Shown here: positions 1-12,100 of the stretch, piece by piece
How the letters are laid out: the number at the start of each line of letters is the position of its first letter
Position numbering within the stretch: position 1 is the first letter of the stretch
From: Undaria pinnatifida
Lineage: Eukaryota > Sar > Phaeophyceae > Laminariales > Alariaceae
Reading direction: 5' to 3'
DNA: 64,000 nucleotides
Assembly (NCBI GenBank): GCA_012845835.1
Contig: JABAKD010000015.1
Coordinates: forward strand, 11,561,845-11,625,844
The notes under the pieces: generated by a model
The model's database searches: none
What the model saw: only the letters and a program-made list of their open reading frames with translations
What the model was told of the DNA's origin: nothing
Program-made: the position numbers and the translations under genes

Positions 1-319
1 TTTTTTTTTCATGTCTGGGCCATGGATTTAGTCCTTCCGGTGCAAATTCACTTCACTCTATTAGTAAGTCACTTTTTGGGGTGAGATGTAGAGTAGTTTG
101 CCAACTGAGGGGGGACGCGTGCTACGATGCAGGTACTACGGCATACCAGGTACCGCTTTTGGGCTATATTGTTTTTGGAGTGACGAAGTCTCCTTAAGCC
201 CACAATGATCGGAATGAGGCCATTCTTGGGTTCGCAACGTGACTGTTGTGTATACCTAGGCCATGGGCTTGGTCACCATCCGGTTGAACTTTCGGCATAC
301 GCGAAATAGTTTTTTGGGT

Positions 320-395
320 GAGGTATACTATCAACAGTATTAAACTCCTCAAGTGGTTAGGAGCCTCAGAAACAACAATGGTTGGTGCACCTTTG
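320..395 (+). repeat. Dispersed fragment (ctcctcaagtggttaggagc)
   Basis: aactcctcaagtggttagga, then gcctcagaaac. The inverted copy is at 12880-12960; shorter pieces at 28030 and 43785. Confidence 0.65.
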
Positions 396-1137
396 CCGTA
401 CCCTGTGTCGGGGATATCAGCAAAACAAACGGTGTACCTTTACCGTGTCACGTGTCTATTCCTAGTCATGGCTTGGCTTTCAGGCCGCCCATGGCAACAT
501 CTTAACACCCTCCCGGTGTCTAACGTACACTAGGCGATGACGGCCACAGCAAGTTAGAGCTGGAGCTTGCGTGGCAGTACTGTAAACCCACACTACGTTA
601 GAGGTCCCTCTTATTGCGCCGGCTGAGCAGTGTGCTGGTCACCCGCTATGGTGCCTGTGAAGTCACTTGGCACAGATGGGGAACAGCCAGTAGCGTCGGT
701 ATGCGGAGTAGTGCCGGTTGCCGATATACTGCCGGTATTCCCCTCTTTAGTGCCCATACCGGCACTATAGAGGGACCACTGAACTATAGTAATAATGTGA
801 TCCTCCTACCATGCGTATCTGCGAAATCGGAAGTATGTCGGTCAGCGCGCGCACGTAGACGGGCGCATCCGGTTGCTCCTCGGCTGTTATATGATGCAGC
901 CAAAGCGGCACGATCAAGCGGATGACCTCCGTGCGCGCGCGGCTGGTTTTAACGATTCGGTCGGGTGGATGAGCGTTGCACCCTCACTAACAAGGCAAAG
1001 CAGGAACACACTGTTGCGACGACGGTGTTGCTGGAAACGAGATAGTACGACACGAATGACCAGAGGAGTTCTTGAGCTTCACCGGTATCATTGGGGGAGT
1101 TGGGCACTATAAATGCCTCCACCTTGCATCACATGCA

Positions 1138-1208
1138 AGCAAAACGCGCGCGAACGCAATAAAAAACGTGCGAACGCGATAAAAACACGCGCGAACGCAA
1201 TAAAACAC
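1138..1208 (+). repeat. Three-copy tandem repeat (cgcgcgaacgcaataaaa)
   Basis: Three units of about 22 bases. Confidence 0.75.
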
Positions 1209-1799
1209 ACCATACTTCGTTTTCGGGTTTGACGCGTGCTACGATAGAGGTAGTATATATATATTCTTCTGCCGCGTTTCTTTTGAGGAAAGCTCCCCAC
1301 CCCACACGAACACAAACTTCGAGAAAGATTAAAACGCAACCTGACGTACGACCCAACGGCCTTCGCAGGTAAATACCGCAAAACTCGCATAAAATGTCGC
1401 AAAACACTTTTTTTGACATTCCAACGATGTCGATATTTTAGAGCTTCTTTGGTTGAGTATGCTCGTCATTCAGAGAAACCTTTCGGCAGAACTGCTACCT
1501 CTACTGCCGTAGCACGCGTCGTTTCTGTGAAGAGTATGCGATCTACAAAGAAAGCAGTAAGTACACGCAGCTAAAACTGGCGACTCTAACTGGCTGTGAC
1601 GACCCTAACTGGCTGTGGCGGTCATCACCGATGCCGCCCCGCAGTGGGCGAAAAAGCAAAAATATGTGCAACGGGTGAGTACAAAACGGATTTCCCACTC
1701 TAGTTCGCATCCTATGCTTTTGCAGTAGGTTACGGGCCGTTTCTTGAAAGAGCACCACCCCCACCCACCCACCCACTCACCGGCGCGAGTGGTTCTACT

Positions 1800-1985
1800 G
1801 TGGGAAGCGGCTCCACACCCTTCATGCGACTCGCCGATTACCTCACGACGCTTCGCGGTTGGTGTACGCAATGTCTGCTCGGTCGGTTAAAACCCGACGT
1901 GCTCCGTCCCGGCATTGTAAGGATGCGAGGGTTTACGGCCCTACGGACTACGGCCGTGCATGATACGACGATTGCGCCCACCCTT
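1800..1985 (+). repeat. Dispersed repeat C (actcgccga...gcgcttcgcg family)
   Basis: cacccttcatgcgactcgcc, gcaatgtctg, cgacgtgctccgtcccggca, gatgcgagggttta. Copies at 13722-13935, 57815-57990 and 58256-58300. Confidence 0.75.
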
Positions 1986-2849
1986 CCCGTGTCTCCCACG
2001 CGCATGCAAAATCCAACTCTAATTCTGAGTAGTTTGCCCCCGAAGGGTGAATTTTGCAACCACCCCGGCGCACATTATTCGGTCTTCAATATCAACCTTG
2101 CCCCAGGGTTCTCTTGGGGGATGGTAAGGGCACCCGCTCACGCCCGCTGTGTTGCAAGCTGCTGGCGGTGAACCAAGCGCCTATCTGTGTCAACTGATCT
2201 GTGTAGCACGTGAGCATGTCGGAGAGATGCAGTTCAACGCATGATTATGATTAGGATCCGATACACTGCTGTAGATCGGATATAGGTAGCGACGCTCTAC
2301 CAAACAAGTACGGCACGACAGGCATAAGCCGGGGATGACGGCCACCTTGTCGAGAGCCTTTGCGAGTTCCGACCCTTCCACGAGAGATTGTCTGCACCCT
2401 GCAAGCCTACCCATGTCCTTGGGACGAACTTCAGAGACGATTGTCTCGAAAACAAACAGGGGGAAGCACATGACAAAAATGACAGGGCGTTGGAAAGATC
2501 TCGTCGAAACCATTCCATAGGTGCGTCGCTCGGCGTTTGCACTCTCCCCCTTGTCGAGGAAATCAGCTTACAGATAGGCACTAGGCGCCGTGGTGGGTGT
2601 GGTGACACAACGGCACAACGGTCAAGTTTCACCCCGATCGTTTCAACCGAGATGGGCTATAACCCCTGGGTACGAAGGTTTTGAACCTCAAGCCGTTGTT
2701 ACGACAAAGTTTTGAATCGTGGAGTTCGTTCTGCCTCGGGAGGCTTTTTGTACACGGGGCTGATAGAACCCTGTCTCCGGTGTGTGCTGTTGTGCTCGAG
2801 ACCTAGCCAGAAACCGGAGGAGCACTCGAAACAGGGGCCTCGAGAGGCC

Positions 2850-3140
2850 ATGCTAAGGGTTCGATCGATCGCTGTGCAATGTGCGCGAGAGTTAGCGCGC
2901 TCCACACCCATTGCAAGGGGCGTAGGTGAAAGCAGAGGGCCTTATGTTGTGGTCCGAGCTTTGACTGATAGCAGTCACCCAGCGCCTCCAATAGCACCCC
3001 AAGGACCAACGCAGCAGTTGCAAACGCCTCATGACGCTTCTCCGGGCTCGGAGAAGCTTGAGCCGCGGCGCGTGGAAGCTGTGGCAGAGGTTGGGCTGAA
3101 AGGTAGCAGCAGGGATGGTGGGAGGCCGAAGCAGTGGGAC
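2850..3140 (+). CDS. PPR gene exon 1 (N-terminus, transit-like)
   Basis: Residues 1-97. The ATG at 2850 is the only methionine that opens this frame before the donor. The start MLRVRSIAVQCAREL is rich in Arg and Ala with few acids, as in organelle presequences. The rest is a Pro/Gln-rich low-complexity linker. The donor is GTGAGT at 3141, phase 0. Its link to exon 2 is inferred from phase and from the donor being followed by a stop. Confidence 0.6.
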
Positions 3141-6100
3141 GTGAGTTGCTGTTCTAATGTAGCATTGTGATGTTTTACTTGCGCTTTTACTACTATCACT
3201 GCTGTACTGCGTCAAGACCGTGTTTTACTGCCGTGCCAGGTACCAGGTATGACCTTACTCGTGTACCATGGCATCAGGGATAGCTCATGAAGACTGCGGT
3301 AGTCGTACTGTCTGCTGCTGTTGTTGGATGTACTACTGCATGTACACGAACAGTACTCGATACGACTGACTTGCTGCGAGGCTGCCATGCTGCAAGTATA
3401 GCAGCAGTGCGTACAGCAGTAACAGCAGACGGTTGTTGTTGTTGTTCTCACATCAACTCGCATAATCAAGTCCGTGGTCACAGGACAGGCTCCAGTCACT
3501 CAGTCACTCTGGAGCTGAGGAATACCCCAGGGAAAACACACACAACCCAAGGTGGTACACGTATATATCACAGCTGACGCAATTCATGCCTCCACCAGAA
3601 ACATCTCAAAGTGAAATCGGGAGTCAGTCTAAGATGTGCCAGGTCCAGGCCGGTGCATATGTCTCACTACTCACGTCTGGAGAAACCAGATATTCCGATT
3701 GCCACCCAAGGAAGACTACCACGTATATATTACATGTAGTATCTATCACTACGCATACGCACGACAGGCGTAAGTCAATTAGAGAAAAAGAAACAATGAA
3801 AAGAAAAGAAGATAAAGGAAAAGAAAGAAAAAAGAAGAAAAACGAAACAAAACGAAAAAGGCGAGCTAAGAGAAGAAAAAGACAAGAAAAGCAAGAAAAG
3901 GCAAGACAAGAAAGCAAGGAAAACAGAAGAGAAAAAGAGAAAAAAGAAAAAGAAAAAGAAAAGAAAGAGAAATGTCATACTAGCAGACCCTAGGAACTGG
4001 CTAAGGATGGCATTGGGCTAACAGAGGGTATCACGTCCATCATCAATAGCACCTGGGAGAGAACGCAACATGGCGAAGAAGTCAGGGCGGTCTTATGCTA
4101 TCTCGTGACGGCCATTAGAAGGCCCACAACTTTCAATACGACGATGGCCAAACCCAGACTTCAGTCTCTTGGGCATGACGCTCCCCCTTCCCCCCTTCCC
4201 CCCTTCCTCCCTTTCCCTCTCCCCCCTCCCCCCCTCCCCCCTCCGCCCCTCCCCTAGTCCCCTCCCCGCCCCCCCCCCTTCCCCCTCCCCCCGGCCGCTT
4301 AGAGATGCCAACGGTGGATGGCGCTGCCGCAGCCTTTGCGCGTCGCTCTGCAGCTTTGCGTCTGTCCATTTCATGCCAATTCCGCATGAACAACTCGGCT
4401 CCCTCCTCTACTCTTCGAAACCATCTGCCAGCCTTCTGAGCAGCCTTTCGCCATCCTTCGAATTTCATTCCAAAGACCGACATATCCTCCTTCAGATGAT
4501 CCATCCAGTCTTTCTCTTGCCCCCCTGAGTAGCCCTTACCCCCAACAAACTCCCCAAACATCACCCTCTGTGGCAGACGCTCCTCCCCCATACGTGCCAC
4601 GAATCCCGCAAACAAAATCCTCCGTTTGCGCACTATCGCCTCAACGCTCTCGGAATCTGTCTGGGCAAGCGCGTCGGCGTACGATAGGGTGTGGTCGTCG
4701 CGCTCCCGTTTCCGCCATCCAAGGCATCGGAGGAGCATGGAGCGGTGAACCCGTCGTAGCCTGTCATAGTCAGGCTTCTTCGGGCTCCACGTCATGCAAC
4801 CGTACAGCAGTGTCTCGACCACCTCGGCTTTCAGCAACCGCACCTTCAACCGTAAACGCACACCCGGGCGATCATAGATTTCCATCTTGTACCGGTGGAA
4901 GCACGCCCAGGCCCTCTGAAGACGCCGCGTTATTTCAATGCTAAGGTCTCTGTCTGCGGTGATAGCCCCGCCCAAGGGTACGCTCGACCGACCATTGGTC
5001 ACACCTGGGTACTATCAATACTACTATTAATATTAATACTATAAGAGGTATACGCGTACCAGCACCGAGCAGCAATAACAGCAGCACGAGCAGGAGCGGT
5101 CGTAGTCCAGCAGCAACGCAGAACATCAGAAGTAGCAGCAGCAGCCGCAGGACTCTGCTGCGGCAGGAGTATGCCTTCCTTCAATGTCAATAAGGAGACC
5201 ATGATTTTTGTGCTGGCTGCTGTTGTTGCAAGCACTGCTGCTGCACGTGTTGTCGATACGCACCGACTAGTCGTGGTCGTCATGCGGTCATAAAAGCGGT
5301 CACAGAAGTAGTGTGTACTGCAGGCATAAGCGCAGCAGCGGTCGTACTGCAGTGTAAAGCAGCAGCAGCAGCAGCAGCGCTCGTCACAATAGTAGCGCAG
5401 CAGCAGATGTATGCCTTCTGTCAAGGAGGAAATCATGGTACTCGTACGGGCTGCTGTTGTTGGCAGTACTGCTGCTGCACGTGTACTCGATACGGATTTG
5501 CTTTCATTCTGCCCACAGCATCAAATATACCATATAGCACCAGTGCAGCAGGTCGCTCGGTTAACGTTCGGACACCCGGGGGACTACAAATACGTAACGC
5601 ACGTGCAGCACGAGCAGCAGTACACATCCACTTATGCCACTTGTCTCATCGCGCATGCTGGTACCAGGTATCTCATCTCCTGTATCCCGTCTGATACATA
5701 TCATCTCCCATGTCAATCGCATATATATAGTGTCTGCGCACAGACTGACTAACATCACCCTGTTGACCCTGATAGCTACACTGTAGTTGCAAAGGGAGTC
5801 GCCGACCTATATCCTTAACGAGAACACATAACCCGTAATACGCGCGATCGGAGTATCGCACACAGCGTGCAAAGATGAGTTTCGGCAAAATCTTCGATCT
5901 CACAGCTAGACTGTATTTTTATTTTTATAATATGTATCATCTCGCACACCGTTACCGGCTTTATATTTTCATATGTCGATCCTTCCCAGCGGCAAAAGTG
6001 GACCCCAGAAGCGGAGCTGGTATCGAAGCTCAAAAAGATGCGCACTGTCAAAGGACCGGGTCATCTGCTCCTTGCGATGAAGCTCTTGGAAAAGGCGAGG

Positions 6101-9100
6101 GGGGAGGGCACCAAGGCTATTGTCGCCTACAATGTTGTCATCCGGGTGAGTGTTGGTGGTGTTGTTGGTGGTGGGAGTCGGGGTGATGGTGGTTGGGGTG
6201 GCGGTAGTGGAAGTGGGGGAGATGGTGGTTGTGGTTGTGCAGGTAGTGGTGGAGTTGGCTGGGATGTTGGTGGGGGCGGGGGTGGTGGTGGTGGCGGCGG
6301 CGGCGGTGGTGGTGATGGTGGTGGTGGTATTGGCGTTGGTTTTGGTGGTATTGGTGGCGGTGTGGGAGTGTCGGTGTTGGTGTTGGCGTGTTGGTGATGG
6401 TAGGGGTGGTGGTGGTGACGGTGTTGATGATGGTGGTGTTGGTGGTGATGGTTGTGATGGTGGTTGTGTGGTGGCGGAAGCGGGGTGGTGTTGGTAGAGG
6501 TGACAGTGGGGGTAGAGGTGGTGCTGGTGACGCGGCACGTTGGGAGATTGCTTCCCTAGGTGCGCCATGGGTTAGGCGTTGAATCTGGCAGGGCGTGATT
6601 TGAGGGTGGCATGACATAAGCTGAGAGTGGATTTGGTGCGACATTTACTATTGTGACATTCCGTCATCGCTTTATTTCCTGTATGTTTTGCGATCGATGA
6701 GGCCTCTCTGCTGCGGTCGTAATAGTATACCTGGTATACTTTGGGATAAATGAGGCCTCTCTTCTGCGACATGAGACCAGGACATTTACTCTATGACACC
6801 CGTGGCAACGGCTTGGCAGATGCTCGGGATGGAGCAGTGGATGCTGAAAGACAAGACCGATTTCTTGGAGGACCTCTTGGGCAAGCTGAAGGAGGACGGG
6901 CTAGAGCCTAACATTTACACCTACAACGGCACCATTTACGTGTGAGTATGCGAAGCCCCGAGTATATAACTTCGGCGCCAAATGTATGTTTGGCGGAAGG
7001 AATGGAGAAGGGGGAGAGTTTGGAGGGGGGGGGAGGTAATGCTCATATCTCACGTGTCTCACTTGGCAAGCTGACATTATGTTCGCCCCAGCTCGTCCGC
7101 CTTTAGAAATACCGCACCCTTACCGAAATTCTCAGCGCTTGGCTTTCGTCGTGGTCACCGATACGGCATGGCCAACAAAATTGTCATTTGTGTGTATGTG
7201 TTTTTTTTTTGGCGTGGTCACCGTTGTTGAACAGGTACGCGCAGGCAAGGTCGGCTGCGAAAGCCATGAGGGCTTACGAGGAGATGCGGTCCAAAGGCAT
7301 CGAGCCCAACGCCCTCACGCTTTCGAACCTTATCATGGCTCAATCGTGGGGATCCCTCACGGATATGTACAGGTGCGCCCCGAGAGCTATGTCGCGACAG
7401 GGCGGGGGGGGGGGGGCGTACTCATTTGCTGCTTGCCTTAGTCATTTGACCATTGACCACGCATCCCTTTCGAGACGGAGCACCGTTCCTACTCCTAATT
7501 GAGACAGGTCCAAGATTTGGGCGCTCATTACGCCTCTTCCGTATTGTATTACATAGAAAACTAGTGGTACTCCCGAAATATGCCAGTTGCCGGCCGGTAT
7601 GGCGGACAAAAACAAATTGGTGCTGTATCCTCTGTATTAAGTACTAAAAGAACAAAATAATAACAGGGCAGTACGACAATGCCGCCGTACGTACGGTAGT
7701 AAAGGTATCATCCTCTGTATGCAAGTTTTGCAAAACAAAAATGATAACACGGCAGCAGTAGTACGTACGGTAGTAAAGGACAGAGGAGTGCAGCAGTGGG
7801 GACGGTGGTATTCCCAAGCACCAGTGGGAGGCCGGTATTAAATTGTAGAAACAAAAAAAAGGGTTCATCTCCCACAGGACGCAAAACCCACCCACCCACC
7901 ACGGACGACGCAGTGCACCCTCCACCCACCCCCCGATCAAACCTTTACTAAATACAGCAGAACAGCAGTGCAGCAGTCCGTACATCAGAACAGCCGTGCA
8001 GCAGTACGTACAGCAGTATACACCTGGTACGCGGGGCGCAGTTAGTTGGTTGGTTCTTATGAATTAGGAAACAGCAAAAAAAAGACTCCCACGTACAGAA
8101 CGGTCCACCCACCCACCACGGACGACGCAGTGCACCCTCCACCCACCCACCGACCAAACCTTTACTACATACAGCAGAACAGCACTGCAGCAGTACGTAC
8201 ATCAGAACAGCAGTGCAGCAGTACGTACAGCACAGCAGAACAGCAGTGCAGCAGTCCGTACATCAGAACAGCTGTGCAGCAGTACGTACAGCAGTATACA
8301 CCTGGTACGCGGGGCGCAGTTAGTTGGTTGGTTCTTATGAAACAGGAAACAGCAAAAAAAAGACTCCCACGTACAGAACGGCCGAGCAATTCTGCGCACG
8401 GCGAGCGGCGACGGCTGGACGCTGCTGTGTTTTGTCCTGGTGTTGTGTGATTGCTGTTGACGCAGGCGCGCTTGTGGTCTCGTGTCCATGGCTGTGTCCA
8501 TGGCCCAAGTGGCCAAAAAGCAATTCGAAAATTCAATATAGTTGGGAGTTCGAAAAAAAAAAAATTGCAGGCAGCGACGAAGAAATAGCGGGGGGGGGGC
8601 AAGCGAGCCGTCCCCGGGAGGGCGATTTCCACGCTCCCCCCTCGCCGAGGTGGGGCACCGACGGCCGTTCTTTCGCCGGCATGTCGTAGTGCTGCTGTGT
8701 GGATGGGACGTGGCGGCACCGCGAGGCCGCCTGAGGCCGGGTGGAGCTCGGGAGTCGCCGCTTTTGGGGGGGGGGTGTTTTAACCAAGATATTCTTCAAA
8801 GATCCAAAACGTCACGACCATCCTTAGCGTATTATATAATAAGGATGTTTGCTTATCCTATCCCCGTCCTGTTTCGCCGTCTGCGGCCACCATCTATCTC
8901 CTAGGATAGCGGTCCTTTTCTCGCTACTCTCTAGTGTACGAAACACGTCCATGTCACATCCGTCTCATTTATTTGTCTCCTCCTCTAACGTATCCCGTTC
9001 CTCTTTGTATATTTCACATTATTCTACTATATGAGTCCTACTCTCTATTGTTGTGCCACACAGGCACATATTTGTAGCCACGTCCTCCTCCCGACTACTG

Positions 9101-12100
9101 GTATACGAAGTATCTCTTTCTTCTTTCTGGTAGGTCCAGGTCCCCTACACGAAATCGCAGTTTCAGCTTTTTCGCGTGCTCCATTGGGCCGTGCAAATAC
9201 GTTTTCATTTCAATATCTTCCCTTAACCTCCGGTATATCTGTAAGTGCTTCTCCTCTTTCACCTTGTTTCTTAGCGCTAGCCTTTCCCTTTCTTCTATTC
9301 TTTCTTTTACTTTTGTCTTGTACCCGCCAAACTTCTCTATAGACTGTACCTCTTGGTCTGCCTCTAAATTTTTATATAATTTCTCGACTACGTTATCCCA
9401 TCTTGTTCCAGCTCGCCGTTTCGTTGTTTTCTCCCATACAGCCCAATCAACTATGGCTGGCAACCTGTTTTCTGGCATATTGCATGTTTTATATAGCCAT
9501 TTCAACTTTCTCACGTCTCTATTCGTTTTAAGTTCATTCCTAATTCTGCTCTTAATACTGCATTATTCGTCGTACTTGAGCATCCTAGTATCTCTTTGGC
9601 TGCTGTCATCTGCACTGTTTCCAGTTGTTTTACGAACTTCGCGTTCCCTTCCCATACTTCTCCTGCATACTCTAACTTTGGTACAATCACATTAATCAGA
9701 AATCATATTTTTATCCTAGTGTCAAGGTGCGGGTCTGTTAGGATCGCATCCATCTTGCCTACTTGGAATTTACCCTTTCCTATTAATTTCGCTATGTGTG
9801 CATCCCAAGAGCAGTCCTTTGAAATCTCTACGCCAAGGTACGTATACTGGTCTAAGACCGGTAGTTCATCTTCTCCCCACTTCCATGTGAAATTTACCGG
9901 GTTCACCTTATCTTCGTCACATACAACAGCTGCGCATTTTTTCACGTTCGCTGTCGCTCTCCATTTCCTAGTGCAATCTTCTAGTGTTTTCTGTATATTT
10001 TTCTGCGATCCTTCGGGTGTTTCTGATATCCCCACGAAATCATCCGCAAACATCAACCCCGACACAGTATATTCCTTGCCCCGGCGTGACCTTGCTTTGC
10101 TGCTTCGTCTGCTACTTTCATGCCATTAATATATCCCTTGAATAGATTGGGTGATAGTGTACATCCCTATGCAACTCCTCGTAAAAGATTAACATATTTG
10201 GATATTTCCCCGTCCAGCATCACAGCTCGTTTCGCACATCGCGTCTTTTTTTTCATCATTCTCCACGTCTTTCTTCTGATCCCAATTTCCCACATCTTTT
10301 TCCACAACCCATTCCTCCATACTGTGCCATAGGCTTTCTGCACATCTATCAACAGGAAGAAACAGTACGTCGTTAGCCCGGCGTCTTTCCTGCCTTGAAT
10401 TGTATTGCCTAATATGTACACATGGTCTACACAACTGCGGTTTGGCCTAAATCCTGCTTGCCCTTCGCTTATGTTTTCGTCCTTCTCCAACATTGTTCCC
10501 ATTCTATCGTTGAAAATCTTACAGAATGCTTTGCCAACGGTGCTTAATAGCGTTTTCCCTCGATATTTCCCCGGGTCAGCCTTATCTCCTTTCTTGAATA
10601 AGTTTACTACTGCTCCTTCTCTCCACCTCTTGGGCGCGTACTAGTTTTTCCATATCCAATTATACAACATAACCGTCATGGTAAGCATACCTTCTCTCGC
10701 GTACTTCATAAATGCATTCACTATTTTATCTGCCCCGTCTGCCTTTCTATTCTCAAGTTTAGCTACTCACTTATTTACTGCTTCTCTTGTGAACTCTCTC
10801 TGTAACCCGTCTGAACCCCGGTCTTGACTTTCTGACGCACCTACGTTCGCCTCTGCCCACGCGTTGGTTTCCTTCTCGAATTCTGTGTCGAATGTTTCGT
10901 TGGCTGTGGGCGTTCCTAGCTTGTGGTAATGTTCTACAAGTACTTCCCTCTTCCCTTTCGAGCTACCAACCATTTTTACCGTTCTGTGCTCTTAATGTAG
11001 CCATTTCCGTGTCTGCCTCGCTTGCTTGTTGACCCAGCATACGTTTTATCCCTGCCCACATCTGCTTCTTCCCGCCATCAAAGTCTGGGTTTGGTTATAA
11101 ATTACGTGTTTACACATAATCCCTTCTTCTTCTCTAGCATATCTTTTACTTTATTTCTAGCCGTAGCATACCCCTCCCATCCTGCCGTAGTTATGTTCGA
11201 TGTATACTTTGCGTACGCCTCTCTCCTTAATCGTATGGCCTCTTTTACTTCCTTGTCCCACCATTTTGCTGCTCTGTTGAATATTATCAACTTATTCCCT
11301 ATTACCTTACTTGCTGTGTTCTTCACCAATTGCTCCCATCCTTCTATATATTATCTCCTGCACTACCTCGTGCCGTATCGTTCTCTGTTGTACCTATACT
11401 TTCCAACAGCTCGGAAAAACGCTCTGCATTCTTGGTCATCTCTTCGTGGAACTCTTGCTGTTTTTCTTCGACTTCTAGTTCATCTATACTCCATCTGTAC
11501 AATTTCCTACCTCGTTTATTCTTGATAGCTCACGTCTGTTGCAGTGGGCAGTACTTCCTACGTCCGCTGCGCATACATGTATTTCCGTTTCCTTACTATT
11601 TCCATTTTCGAACACTATGAAGTCAATAACGGGTCTTGTCGCGACGGGGGGGGGGGGGTACTTTTGTGGCCAAAGCAATCTGACCTGGGGGCCTCCTTAA
11701 AAGAAGAAACCCGATTAGAAGGGCTACTCAAGAGATGAACTACAGTACGTGCCCAATACGCCGGCAATACTGTTTCGTGTTGCTGTTTCGTTCGAGTGCC
11801 CGCACGCTGTTGAACGCAACCATGCCCCATTCGTGCGGGTCCCTAACGGACATGTACAAATGCGTCCCCGAAGGACATGCCACGGTTTGTGGTGTTTTCG
11901 TTGCTGGTGATGGTGTTAAGTGTTGTTGTGGTTGTTGTTGTTGCTGCTGTAGATGTCGTTGGTGTTATGATATTGTTGTAGTCGTTCTTGTCGTTGCTGG
12001 TGGTGTTAGTGGGGCTATTGTCGTGTGTGTTGTTATATTTTTGTTGTTGTTGTTGTTGTTGTTGTTTCTGCTGCTGTTGGCGTTGTTGGTGTTGACGTTT

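Larger units (their letters stand above)
1..2849. other. Gene-free repeat mosaic upstream of the PPR gene
   Basis: Holds repeat fragments at 320-395, 690-785, 1138-1208 and 1800-1985 and scattered gtgctacgata-type pieces. Open frames are short, overlap on both strands and resemble nothing known. Confidence 0.6.

Noticed and set aside
3586-3993. Lysine-rich open frame and its Phe/Ser mirror
   Set aside because: Composition artefact of a purine tract behind repeat F.
5969-6644. Gly/Val-rich frames (+) and His/Thr/Pro-rich frames (-)
   Set aside because: Produced by the GGT/GTT tract in PPR intron 2.
9030-11620. Plus-strand open frames of 100-177 codons
   Set aside because: Shadows of the antisense LINE; the minus strand carries the recognisable reverse-transcriptase blocks.
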